Origin: Candidatus Tabaqchalia intestinavium
Lineage (GTDB): Bacteria; Bacillota; Clostridia; Oscillospirales; CAJFTT01
DNA: 48,968 nucleotides
Assembly (NCBI GenBank): GCA_904420005.1
Contig: CAJFTT010000056.1
Location: 1-48,968 of the forward strand
Direction of reading: 5' to 3'
In this document: positions 32,694-41,570 of the stretch, piece by piece
Layout: the number at the start of each line of letters is the position of its first letter
Position numbering within the stretch: position 1 is the stretch's first letter
Notes under the pieces: generated by a model
What the model was told of the DNA's origin: nothing
Databases searched by the model: none
What the model saw: only the letters and a program-made list of their open reading frames with translations
Translations under genes and position numbers: made by a program

Positions 32694-35252
32694 TCAGGGG
32701 ATTTCAAAATATTTCACGAAATGCGGATGCAGATATTCATGGGACAAATTAGCCTCGAAATTCTGCGAATTGACGTTATAGGAAATCAGCAGCTCTCCAT
32801 CCGCCGACAGATGCGGGTGCGCCTTGGCGTTATAGGTGTAAATCGCCTTATCGCCGCAGGCTTCGTAAATGGAGAACACCTCGTCGCAGTAATATATCGG
32901 ATCGCTGCCCTGGGTGACGTAGGTGCCGGTCAGCGTATCGCTCACGGCAAACTGCAGCTGGCTGAACATCGTGTCCTGTGTGAATACCAGCATGAATTTC
33001 CCGCGGTATTGGCCGGATTTGACGTAGCTGACGCTGTATTCGGAGGAAATCGTCGGCTTGTCGGAAATCGGGGCGGCCTCAGTCATCTCGGCAACCCAGC
33101 CGGAGCCGTCCCAATACCGCCACTGGGAATGGTTCGTGAAATCGGCCGGCTTGACCCGCGCCACGATGGCGTATTTCTGTATAAGGAAACCGGGACTCGA
33201 GCGCAGACCGAAGATATAAATGTAGCCGTCCGGATTGGGCGTCGCGCTGCCGGAAGCGCTGTTGTCCAGCACGCAGTTGCCGAATTCATAAGTTGTGTCC
33301 CCCACCTGGGTTCTGGTGGGCGTATTGTCGGTGACGAGCGGGCTCTGCGTGAAGTCCGGGAAGCCGTCCGCGCGCGTATCGAAGCAGACCAGATCATACT
33401 GAGACGCGCTCCAATCCTTGCCATACCGAATTCCCCAGGTATAAATCTTGTTCCCGATGCGCACGAGCTCCTGCGCCCAGTCCTGTCTGGGGATGATATT
33501 CCCATATGCATCCGTCGAATGCAGATAAAACTGAATCTTGCGCGGGTCGGGCTCCTTGCCGATAAGCGTCGCCATGGAATGGTTGACCATACCGTACTGG
33601 TTCATGGACAGCCCGTACTTCCCAAACGTCCCGCTGAAGCCCTTGAAATTACCAATCAGCGTGTCGGAGAACAAAAACAGCGTTTTGGAGGACGCATTGG
33701 CCGAGCCGGTCATGTCGCTGCCGTTAATGTGCAGCGTATAGATGCCGTCCGCGCCGATCCAGCCCTTTCCGCCCGAACCGTATTGCCCGCTGATCTGGTA
33801 GGGAAAGCTTCCTTCGTTGGAGAAAAGCCCCGTCCACTCGCGCGAGGGCTCCACAGCCCAGCCGGAAGCAGCGAAAGCGCGCACCTCGGACAAACCGATG
33901 CCCTCGCCGCCATAATTGGACAGCAGCGTGATGCGGATATGCTGCGCATGCAGGCCGTCAAATGGAATCGTCAGGCTGGGATGCAGGCTGTCCGAGCCGT
34001 CCCCCTGCGCAAGCGTGAACTTTCCGAGCTGCTTCCAGGTACCGCTCTGATAATCCAGCTTCCCGTCTTCAAACCTATACGGTTCATTGGTGGTGTATTC
34101 GATCTTCACCTGCCGAACCCCGCAGTTCAGCCGGTCCGGGTCGTTATAGTTCCAAAACACCAGGCGATCCAGCGGGTAGGTGCCGTCCAGATCCAACACG
34201 ATCATCGTTTCATCGGAGGACGCGGTATACCACATAGTGGAGGGATCGTTGCTGTGCGTGGCGGCGGCGCTGCCGAGATCGCTCATGCCCCAGCCGTTGA
34301 CGAGGTTGGCCGGAACGCTGCCGGCAAGCGGCGCGGTCGCGGACGAAGTGATCATCTGCCCTGCACCCGGCCGGGTCTTATAGCGGAAAAAGCGCACTTC
34401 GCTCAGCCCGTACTGGCTGCCGCCGTAATTGGACAGCGGCGTAATACGGACGTAGGACGCAGGCACGCCCATCATGTCAATGGCATTGCGGCCGCTGGCC
34501 TGGTTGTTGGCGGCGTTGCCGCCGTATTGGGTATTTTCCCCCGGAAGCGCCTTGCTCAGCGTATATTTACCCGTGCCCACCGTGAACCAGGTGCGTCCGT
34601 CGAGGCTGTATTCCACACGGATGTCCTTCATCCCGTTGACCTGGTTGCCTCCGGCGTTATAATTCCAGATATAGATATAGCCGATCGGCTGCGGGGAATC
34701 GAACCGGAAGGTGATCGGGGTCGGGCTTGTGGAGGAAAAGGAATTGTTGACGTTGGTATTGTGCAGATGATTGGGCGCGCGCAGGCCGCTCATCCCGCTG
34801 TTGTCGACGAGCTTCCCCGCGCCCGACGGGGAAGTCACCTTGCAGGAGAGAAATTCCCCCACGATGGGCGTCCCCCGCTTAAAGGCTGCGGGCGGATCCA
34901 CCGTCGAGGCGGGCGGCTGCTCGGAGGAAGTGCCGGAAGAGGATGTGCCGCCGGACGATCCGGAATGATTCCCGCCGGAAGACGCATCGTTCGATGCGGC
35001 GCCGCCCGAAGAAATATTCCCGGAAGCGCTATCGCCCGAGGACGCACCGTCCGAAGAGCTATCGTCCGAGGACGCACCGCCCATAGAAGACGAACCGCCC
35101 ATATCCACACTCTCCTCGCGCGACGAACCGGCGCCGGATCCCAGATCCGATACGGCATCCGGCCCCGTTTGCGTGGGCGAACAGGCCGCGAGCAGGCTTA
35201 AACTCAGCAGCAGGCAGGCGGCAGATGTGCCTATTCGTTTCACACGTCTCAT
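32694..35252 (-). CDS. Lipoprotein with two discoidin (F5/8C-like) domains and a DUF5005/DUF4185-like propeller
   Basis: 852 residues. Lipobox LAAC (Cys24), then a Ser/Gly/Asp-rich linker (about 38-112) that spaces the protein from the cell. Two related beta-sandwich domains follow (about 125-290 and 295-470), each with the pattern TPITFRFDSPQPIGYIYIWNYN or its equivalent and ending RITxLSNYGG...GLSEVRxF, as in F5/8C carbohydrate-binding modules. The last 380 residues contain ADGIYTLHINGSD, TLFLFSDTLIGNF and PDGYIYIFGLRS, typical of DUF5005/DUF4185 five-bladed propellers related to GH43/GH-J folds. I infer a surface glycan-binding protein or glycosidase. Second gene after the 71-residue protein; its paralogue lies upstream. 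Confidence 0.82.
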   Translation of the reverse strand: MRRVKRIGTSAACLLLSLSLLAACSPTQTGPDAVSDLGSGAGSSREESVDMGGSSSMGGASSDDSSSDGASSGDSASGNISSGGAASNDASSGGNHSGSSGGTSSSGTSSEQPPASTVDPPAAFKRGTPIVGEFLSCKVTSPSGAGKLVDNSGMSGLRAPNHLHNTNVNNSFSSTSPTPITFRFDSPQPIGYIYIWNYNAGGNQVNGMKDIRVEYSLDGRTWFTVGTGKYTLSKALPGENTQYGGNAANNQASGRNAIDMMGVPASYVRITPLSNYGGSQYGLSEVRFFRYKTRPGAGQMITSSATAPLAGSVPANLVNGWGMSDLGSAAATHSNDPSTMWYTASSDETMIVLDLDGTYPLDRLVFWNYNDPDRLNCGVRQVKIEYTTNEPYRFEDGKLDYQSGTWKQLGKFTLAQGDGSDSLHPSLTIPFDGLHAQHIRITLLSNYGGEGIGLSEVRAFAASGWAVEPSREWTGLFSNEGSFPYQISGQYGSGGKGWIGADGIYTLHINGSDMTGSANASSKTLFLFSDTLIGNFKGFSGTFGKYGLSMNQYGMVNHSMATLIGKEPDPRKIQFYLHSTDAYGNIIPRQDWAQELVRIGNKIYTWGIRYGKDWSASQYDLVCFDTRADGFPDFTQSPLVTDNTPTRTQVGDTTYEFGNCVLDNSASGSATPNPDGYIYIFGLRSSPGFLIQKYAIVARVKPADFTNHSQWRYWDGSGWVAEMTEAAPISDKPTISSEYSVSYVKSGQYRGKFMLVFTQDTMFSQLQFAVSDTLTGTYVTQGSDPIYYCDEVFSIYEACGDKAIYTYNAKAHPHLSADGELLISYNVNSQNFEANLSHEYLHPHFVKYFEIP

Positions 35253-35285
35253 AACAAGAGGCCTCCTCTGTTCAAAGGCAGACGT

Positions 35286-35501
35286 TCACAGCGCAAAATC
35301 CTCCTTGGAATGGGCCGGCAGCGGCGGGGTCTTGGCCGGGACCCGCTTGAACGGATCATAGCGGAACCGGAAGCATTTACCGTCCCGCTCCACCAGTCCC
35401 CGCCGCCGGCACAGCAGTTTATCTCCCCGGGTGGAAAAAGCCGAGTGAACGCAAATATCGCAGCGTTTGGATATTTTTTTTGAAAACAGTGATTTCGCCA
35501 T
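35286..35501 (-). CDS. Small Cys-rich conserved protein
   Basis: 71 residues from the ATG at 35501 after GGGGAG. Three cysteines in a ribbon-like spacing, RCDICVHS...LLCRRRGLV...GKCFRFRYDPFKRVP, and a Pro-rich acidic C-terminus ending KEDFAL. The FRYDPxKRxP string is familiar from small hypothetical proteins of Oscillospiraceae, but no function is known to me. It shares a promoter with the downstream lipoprotein (33 bases apart). Confidence 0.7.
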   Translation of the reverse strand: MAKSLFSKKISKRCDICVHSAFSTRGDKLLCRRRGLVERDGKCFRFRYDPFKRVPAKTPPLPAHSKEDFAL

Positions 35502-35552
35502 GATGCCGTCTCCCCAAAAAGCAATTGTGAAAAAAGAATTAACGCCGGTTCT

Positions 35553-35581
35553 AGTGTAATCGAAACCGGCAAGAAAGTCAA
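35553..35581 (-). promoter_or_regulatory. Promoter of the Cys-rich protein/discoidin lipoprotein unit
   Basis: On the minus strand, TTGACT (35576-35581), 17 bp, TACACT (35553-35558). The following 290 bases up to the paralogue's stop at 35873 contain no supportable gene. Confidence 0.65.
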
Positions 35582-35872
35582 GAATTTGCCGCTTTTTGGA
35601 AGACATCCAGCGGGGACATGCCGCCCGCAGCCAATGGGATAAAGCGAACGGGGCAACGGATCCTTTCGCCGTGGGAAAACGTCAGGACGCCTCGCCGACC
35701 TATCCTGCGCCCCTTTCCCGCGCGCAGCATTCCACTGAACTCGCCGAGCAAAAGCCGCGGCGGGCAAAGCCACAGCACCCGGCAGGGTTGCCCCACGCCG
35801 AGCGCGAACCCCCGCCGGCCGTCATTCCGGCTGCCGGCAGGGGCGTTGTCCTCTGTATTACCGAAGGGAATT

Positions 35873-38074
35873 TCAGTTGATTTCAAAATAGCGCAGAAAA
35901 TGCGGGTGCAGGAATTCGTGGGACAGATCCTTGCCAAACTCCATAGAGTTGACGTTATACGTGATGAGCAGCTCGCCGGGCTGCGACAGATGCGGATGCG
36001 CCTTGGCGTTATAGGTGAATACCGTGGCGTCGCCGTTGGCTTCAAACGCCGAGAATCCATCGTCGCAGAAATAGACGGTCTGCGCGTCCTGATAAGGACC
36101 GGTCAGCTTGTCACTGGTCGCGAACTGCACCTGATTCATCATGGTATCGCGCGTATAGACCAGCATATATTTGCCCGCATACAGGCCGGAAGGAACATAG
36201 CTGATGCTGTATTCCGAAGAAATGCAGCCTTCCGCCGAGATGGGAGCGCACCGCTTCATATCCGCCACCCAGTCGGCGCCGTCCCAATACCGCCACTGCG
36301 CATTGTCGGTGAGCTGCTCCGGACGGACACGGGCGACGATCGCATATTTCTGCGCGGGGATTCCCGCGATCGTGCGCAGACCGAAAATATAAATGTAGCC
36401 GTCGGGATCCGGCGTCGCGCCGCCGGAAACAGTGTTATCCAGCACGCAGGCGCTGAATTCAAAAGACTGCTCGCCATCCCGTTCCCGGATCGGCGTGCGC
36501 TCAATGAGCGCCGGCTTTTTGCTCAGATCCGGGAAGCCATCCTCCCGCGTGTCAAACGTAACGGCATCGTAAAATTCCGCCGCCCAGCCCTGGAACCGCA
36601 TGCCCCAGGTGTGAATTTTGTCCCCCACGCGCACCAGCTCCTGCGCCCAGTCCACTTTGCCGAAGATATTTTCGGTGTCTTCTCCCGCATGCATATAAAA
36701 CTGCAGATTGCGCGGGTCGGGCCGGTTGCCATACAGGAACGCCAGGGAGTGATTGACCAGGCGCTGGCGATCCATGGTCACCCCGTATTTGCCGAACTCG
36801 CCGTCAAAATTGCGGAAGTTGCCCAGCAGCGTATCGGAGAAAAGGAACAGCGTGCGGGAACCTTCCTGGGCGGAACCGACTTCGTCGCGGCCGTTGATAT
36901 GCAGCGTATAAATGCCGTCGGCCAAGATCCAGCCCGTCCCGGGACGGCCATTGTGCCCGCTGATCTGATGCGGGAAGCTGCCCTCGTTGGAGAACATTCC
37001 CTCCCATTCGCGCGAGGGCTCCGCCGCCCAGCCCGTCCCGGCAAAGAGCGACACCGCGCTGAGGCCGAAGCCGTCCCCGCCGTAATTGCTTTGCGGCGTG
37101 AGGCGGAGATGCTGCGCGCGCAGACCGGTGAGGTTGACGCGCAGGCTCGCGGCCATGCCGTCCTCCCCGTTGGCGCGCGGCAGCGTATAGACCCCCAGCC
37201 GCTGCCACTTGCCGCCGTGATAATCCAGCACTCCATCCTTGATCGAGCAGGGCGCGTCGGTGGTATATTCCACCAGCAGCTCCTGCACGCCGCAATCCAG
37301 CGCCTCGGGCGCGTTATAATTCCATATGGCAAGCTCGCGCAGCGGGTAGGTGCCGTCCAGATCGATCACCACCAACGCGTCCTGCGGTTCGGCGGCGCGC
37401 GCCAGCCACATCGTGCGGGCGTCGGCGCCGTGCGTCGCTTCCACGCTGTCCGGATCGCTGAGGCCGCGGCCATTGATCAGATTGGCCGCCGTTTCACCGC
37501 TCAGCGGGGCCACCACCGACGCGGTGATGCGCTGCCCGGCGCCCGGACGGGTTTTGTCCCGGAAGAAGCGCACTTCTCCAAGGCCCCATCCGCTGCCGCC
37601 GTAATTGGACAGCGGCGTGATGCGTACCTGCAGCGCGGGAATGCCACCCAGATCGATCGGCGAGCGCTGACCGTCCGCCTGGTTATTGGCCGCGTTGCCG
37701 CCATATTTCTGCGTTTCCTCCGGCAGCGCCCGGCTGAGCCGGAAGTCTCCGACAGGCAGCCACGCTTCGCCGTCGGGGCTGTATTCGATGCGAATATCCC
37801 GCAGTCCGCAGTCCACGCGCCCATCCGCGCTGTAATTCCAAACAAAGAGGAAACCCAGCGGCTGCGGAGACGCAAACGCAAAAGTGATCGGCGCAGGGGT
37901 CGACAGAAGCAGGGCGTTGTCCGCGCGGCCGTCATGCAGATGGTTGGGCGCGCGCAGGCCGCTCATACCGCTGTTGTCGACGAGCTTTTCCGCGCCGGCG
38001 GGCGAGAGCGCGCGGCAGGGAAGGAATTCCCCTACGATGGGGGTGCCGCGGCCAGAGTTGGCGGAGCGATTCAT
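35873..38074 (-). CDS. Discoidin/DUF5005-like paralogue without a signal peptide
   Basis: 733 residues from the ATG at 38074 (GAAAGGA upstream); longer in-frame starts exist to 38170 but none encodes a signal peptide. Collinear with the lipoprotein from RGTPIVGEFL to the C-terminus (both end YFEI plus one residue), including two discoidin-like domains and the propeller with TLFLFSDTLLGNF and PDGYIYIFGLR. The signal, lipobox and Ser/Gly linker are missing, so it should stay in the cytoplasm unless exported by another route. The two copies have diverged in many surface positions but keep the motif residues, which argues that both are functional. Confidence 0.8.
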   Translation of the reverse strand: MNRSANSGRGTPIVGEFLPCRALSPAGAEKLVDNSGMSGLRAPNHLHDGRADNALLLSTPAPITFAFASPQPLGFLFVWNYSADGRVDCGLRDIRIEYSPDGEAWLPVGDFRLSRALPEETQKYGGNAANNQADGQRSPIDLGGIPALQVRITPLSNYGGSGWGLGEVRFFRDKTRPGAGQRITASVVAPLSGETAANLINGRGLSDPDSVEATHGADARTMWLARAAEPQDALVVIDLDGTYPLRELAIWNYNAPEALDCGVQELLVEYTTDAPCSIKDGVLDYHGGKWQRLGVYTLPRANGEDGMAASLRVNLTGLRAQHLRLTPQSNYGGDGFGLSAVSLFAGTGWAAEPSREWEGMFSNEGSFPHQISGHNGRPGTGWILADGIYTLHINGRDEVGSAQEGSRTLFLFSDTLLGNFRNFDGEFGKYGVTMDRQRLVNHSLAFLYGNRPDPRNLQFYMHAGEDTENIFGKVDWAQELVRVGDKIHTWGMRFQGWAAEFYDAVTFDTREDGFPDLSKKPALIERTPIRERDGEQSFEFSACVLDNTVSGGATPDPDGYIYIFGLRTIAGIPAQKYAIVARVRPEQLTDNAQWRYWDGADWVADMKRCAPISAEGCISSEYSISYVPSGLYAGKYMLVYTRDTMMNQVQFATSDKLTGPYQDAQTVYFCDDGFSAFEANGDATVFTYNAKAHPHLSQPGELLITYNVNSMEFGKDLSHEFLHPHFLRYFEIN

Positions 38075-38241
38075 AAGCTTGACCATCCTTTCGTTGTGTA
38101 CAGAGATTTTGCGTTCCCACTGCCCTGCGGCAAACACGCCGGGCTTGTCCTGGCCAAAATGCAGGAACAAATGTGGAGAATCGCAATAAATGTTCTATAC
38201 ATTTTGTATAATTTCCACAAAAAGTTGGATCTGTGAACCCT

Positions 38242-38270
38242 AGTATAAGGCAAATAGTAACAAAAGTCAA
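38242..38270 (-). promoter_or_regulatory. Promoter of the signal-less discoidin paralogue
   Basis: On the minus strand, TTGACT (38265-38270), 17 bp, TATACT (38242-38247), leaving a leader of about 160 bases. Very similar to the promoter at 35553-35581. The stretch 38271-38589 holds no gene I can support. Confidence 0.65.
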
Positions 38271-38589
38271 GAGGAAATTTACACTTTTTCGTATTTCCGC
38301 GCAAGTCATCGCATCCCCCAAACACGGGGCGGTTGCACCACGGAAAAATTCCGCATCAACCGGGCGGAAGCGCGAAGCATCTGCCCATCTGAGAACACCG
38401 TTCACCTCTCGGCAAGCGCGAAACGGCGCAAGCCGCAGAAAAAGCGCTCCCCCTCTCCGCGGCCGCATCGGCAGAAACCCGTCGGAGCGCGGACGAAGGG
38501 CGCCTTTCTCACAGCCTATGCGCCGGGCACACCTACCGGGCGCGCCGTTCCCCCTCCGCCCCATATCTGCCAAGCCGTCGTATCCCGCA

Positions 38590-39789
38590 TCATTGCAGAC
38601 GGCCGCCCTTGATCTCGACGGCGCCGCGCCGCTTGTCGGAAAGCAGCAGAATGCCGGAAGTGAAAAGCAGCGCTGCGCAGGCGGGCGCAGAATGAAAGGC
38701 CGCAGCGGATGGCAGTGTTGTCAGCGCCGCAGTGGGAATGGCCATCGGGAACAGCAGGCACAGCACAAACGCGATGCCGGCGGCGAGCAGCGCCGCGACG
38801 ACGCGGGAGAAAAGATAAGACCGCACACTCAGATCGGTGCCGCCGAGGATGGAGATGACCTGAAAATGCACCGACAGGCCGCCGAATCCGATCAGCGCAG
38901 CGCAGACGACCACCGCCGCCGTCCCCATCTCCGGCGAGCACAGGGCGCAGCCGCTCGTCACCTCAAACAGCCCCGTCACGAACGCCGTGCAAACCTCCGG
39001 GCTGACGCCAAACAGCGAAAGCGGCGCGGAAACAACCTGGCTGAGAAACGCGAGGATCCCCGCTGTGCTGAGCACCGAGACAACGGAAGAAAACAGAATC
39101 ACGAACGCGCAGACATTAAGCATCCCAATGCAGGCGCCGCGCACGGAAGAGACAAAGCAGGCGGCGACGCCCTCTCCCTCGTCCGCCGCGGCCGCAGGCA
39201 CAGCCGCGGGCGGAAGGCCGCGGCGGCGCAGCCGCCCGATAAACGCGGTCACGCAGCAGGCCAGCAGCTGGGAAAAAAACAGCAGCAAACCGACCGCATA
39301 GCTGCCGAACACGCCGATCCCCACCGCGGTGATGATGAACGCCGGGCCCGCGCCGACACATAAAGAAAGGAAGCTCTCGGCCTGCTTTTTGTTGACGCGG
39401 CCCTGACGATACAAATCCGTGCAGAATTTCGCGCCGACGGGATAGCCGGAGAGCATTCCCACCGCCAGCGCAGGGAAAATGCACGACGGCAGGCGCAGCA
39501 GACGGTGCGCAGCCCCGGCGAACCGCCGGTCGAGGCGTTCGGTGAAGCGGCTGGCAGCTAGGAAAGAAGCCAGCGCCATGAAGGGAAACGTCGATGGGAT
39601 GATGATCTCCCCGCACAGCGCGATTCCGCGCTGCGCGCCCGCCAGCGCCGACGCCGGGGAAAGCACGAGCAGCACCACAAGGCAGAACACGATCAGCTCT
39701 GCCAGCAGAAACGTGTTGCTGCGCAGCCGGGAAAATACCGAGCCTTCCCGTGGTTTGAACCGTTTGCCTTTGGCTGCCAAAATCGCCAT
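38590..39789 (-). CDS. Sporulation integral membrane protein, YlbJ-like
   Basis: 399 residues; the ATG follows AGGAGATG. About eight to ten helices with two Gate/nucleoside-recognition repeats: SGYPVGAKFCTDLYRQGRVNKKQAESFLS and GLFEVTSGC...ALIGFGGLSVHFQV, which are characteristic of YlbJ and the related SpoVV transporter of dipicolinic acid. The protein probably moves a small molecule across a membrane during spore formation. It stands alone, downstream of a long region without genes. Confidence 0.85.
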   Translation of the reverse strand: MAILAAKGKRFKPREGSVFSRLRSNTFLLAELIVFCLVVLLVLSPASALAGAQRGIALCGEIIIPSTFPFMALASFLAASRFTERLDRRFAGAAHRLLRLPSCIFPALAVGMLSGYPVGAKFCTDLYRQGRVNKKQAESFLSLCVGAGPAFIITAVGIGVFGSYAVGLLLFFSQLLACCVTAFIGRLRRRGLPPAAVPAAAADEGEGVAACFVSSVRGACIGMLNVCAFVILFSSVVSVLSTAGILAFLSQVVSAPLSLFGVSPEVCTAFVTGLFEVTSGCALCSPEMGTAAVVVCAALIGFGGLSVHFQVISILGGTDLSVRSYLFSRVVAALLAAGIAFVLCLLFPMAIPTAALTTLPSAAAFHSAPACAALLFTSGILLLSDKRRGAVEIKGGRLQ

Positions 39790-39932
39790 GCAGCATCTCC
39801 TGCCTTTCCCAGCCGCCCCGACGGCTGCCTTCCGTTTTCGTCCTCACAAAACTTTATGCGCCGCGGAAAAAAATATGACAGGCCCTGAGAAGCGCAGGGT
39901 GGGTTTACTGCCCCCCAAGGAGCGTGCCAATC

Positions 39933-40137
39933 CCCCCGCCCGCCGGTGCAGGGCGCCGCAGTCTGCGCCGGCCTGCGGCCGTGGCTGCGCACGCCACTGT
40001 CCGCCGGTGCAAGGCATCGTAACGCCGGGAATGGCCGTGACCGGATAGGCTGATCCCCTGCCCAGCCGTGCCTGGCGCGCCTCAAATCCTGCAAGCACAG
40101 AGAGGGTTTCGCAAACCTCTGCCCAGCCGTGCCCGGC
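39933..40137. repeat. Four 22-nt degenerate repeats at an exact 61-nt period
   Basis: Copies at 39933-39954, 39994-40015, 40055-40076 and 40116-40137. Each starts with a C-rich octamer (such as CCCCTGCC), then C[GA][GC]C[CG]GTGCNNGGC. At least nine of the last 14 positions are identical in all four; copies 1-2 and 3-4 are closer pairs. The 39-nt stretches between them are unrelated. A fifth, poor match begins near 40176. Outside this array, 39.84-40.68 kb has no supportable gene; it contains another near-repeat pair, 40198-40216 and 40251-40269. Confidence 0.5.
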
Positions 40138-40684
40138 CCCCTTCCTTCCGTCGCGATTTTTGCAGACCGGATTCGCTCCCGCGCATCTGCGCCTGGGCGC
40201 GTCCCGGACGGTGCGGGAACCCTAATCGAACAACCGCCGTTGACGAAGATCGCGCCCCGGACGGCGCGGAAAAGCATGAACGGCCCGCTGTGGAAAAAGC
40301 CTATGCGCACACAGCCCCGGCAACAGGGAAAGCGCCCAGCCAACCTCGTCCCCTTGGCCCCGTTTTGCTGCGCCCTTCAGGCAGCGCGAAAAAGCGTACC
40401 CCTGCGGGAACGGTCGCCCTTGCCGGCGGACCTACGTCCAGGCGGCATCAAAACGCATATGCCGCGGCATGGCAAGCGCCGACGGGCTATCCCCCCTCAA
40501 GCAGAAACGCACGGTTCCAAAACGCTTCTTTTCGGCGGAGCGGTGCGGCGCTGTGCCGGCAGCTTCGCCTTAGCGCGCCCTGCCGCTTTTCGGTGGCTTT
40601 GGCCGCAGGTAAAGGGAATCTTTGCCTCCGATGCGCCCAAAATCGGGCCACTTTGTGTGGTTTTCTTTGTGTCGACAAAAAAAC

Positions 40685-40722
40685 GTGACCAAATTGTCAC
40701 AATAGGAGGGTACACTGATAGT
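40685..40722 (+). promoter_or_regulatory. Promoter with overlapping palindrome for the two-component system
   Basis: TTGTCA (40694-40699), 17 bp, GATAGT (40717-40722). The inverted repeat GTGAC-N6-GTCAC (40685-40700) overlaps the -35, a good position for a repressor or for autoregulation by the response regulator. Confidence 0.5.
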
Positions 40723-40791
40723 AACAAAAATGATGCAACAAAAGATGCAAAAATATAGTCGCGCTGGGACGCGATGGAAAGGATGACTGCT

Positions 40792-41472
40792 ATGTATAAA
40801 ATTCTGGTGGCGGACGACGAGGCCAAGATCCGTATGCTGATTTCCGATTTCCTCAAAAACGAAGGGCACGAGGTCATCGAAGCGGAAAACGGGCAGGAAG
40901 CGCTGGATATATTCCACGAGCGCAACGATATTTCTCTGATTATCCTCGACGTGATGATGCCGGAATATGACGGCTGGACGGTCTGCCGCGAGATCCGCAA
41001 GACCTCTGACATTCCCATCATCATGCTCACGGCGCGCAGCGAGGAATTTGATGAAATTCACGGCTTCGAGATCGGGGCGGATGATTATATTACCAAGCCC
41101 TTCAGCCCGACGGTGTTCATGGCGCGTGTCAACGCCTGCCTGCGCCGGTCGTACCAGTCGCAGGACGCGGGCAAGGTCGAGATCGGCAAGCTGTTCATCG
41201 ACTCCGCCACCCATACGGTGCGCATCGACGGGCGCGACATCGAGCTGACGCCCAAGGAATACGAGCTGCTGTTCTATCTCTCCTCCAATGCGGGCAAGCT
41301 CTTCAGCCGGGAGAAGCTGCTCACGCAGGTGTGGGGCTATGATTACTTCGGCGGCACGCGCACGGTCGACACGCATATCGGCCGTCTGCGCATCAAGCTG
41401 GGCGAATATGGCGACAAGTATATCAAAACCTACCGTGGTTTCGGCTATAAATTCGAAGCCAGCGAGGACTGA
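40792..41472 (+). CDS. OmpR/PhoB-family response regulator
   Basis: 226 residues from the ATG at 40792 after GGAAAGG. Receiver domain with acidic pocket (DDE at 8-10), phospho-acceptor Asp53 in LDVMMP, and Lys102 in YITKPF. The C-terminal winged helix is of OmpR type: ELTPKEYELLFYLSSNAGKLFSREKLL and RTVDTHIGRLRIKLG...YRGFGYKF. It is paired with the histidine kinase 99 bases downstream. The signal and targets are unknown. Confidence 0.95.
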   Translation: MYKILVADDEAKIRMLISDFLKNEGHEVIEAENGQEALDIFHERNDISLIILDVMMPEYDGWTVCREIRKTSDIPIIMLTARSEEFDEIHGFEIGADDYITKPFSPTVFMARVNACLRRSYQSQDAGKVEIGKLFIDSATHTVRIDGRDIELTPKEYELLFYLSSNAGKLFSREKLLTQVWGYDYFGGTRTVDTHIGRLRIKLGEYGDKYIKTYRGFGYKFEASED

Positions 41473-41497
41473 GACGGCGGCGGAATGACATGGAACA

Positions 41498-41531
41498 GGG
41501 CCGTGGGACAGCTTTGGCAGTCCCACGGCCC
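41498..41531 (+). terminator. Hairpin between response regulator and kinase genes
   Basis: A perfect 12-bp stem (41498-41509 with 41520-41531) without a T tract, lying in the 98-base gap. It could partly attenuate or process the message so that less kinase than regulator is made. Confidence 0.5.
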
Positions 41532-41570
41532 GCAGTGCCTTGCCGCATCGGGTGAAAGGGAGAAAGGGCT

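Noticed and set aside
32721-35201. Long plus-strand frame (826 codons) opposite the discoidin lipoprotein, and a similar one opposite its paralogue
   Set aside because: Both are antisense shadows, appearing in parallel because the two sense genes are paralogues.
39933-40137. Active CRISPR array
   Set aside because: The repeats are too degenerate and only 22 nt long, and no cas gene is in the window; kept only as a periodic repeat.
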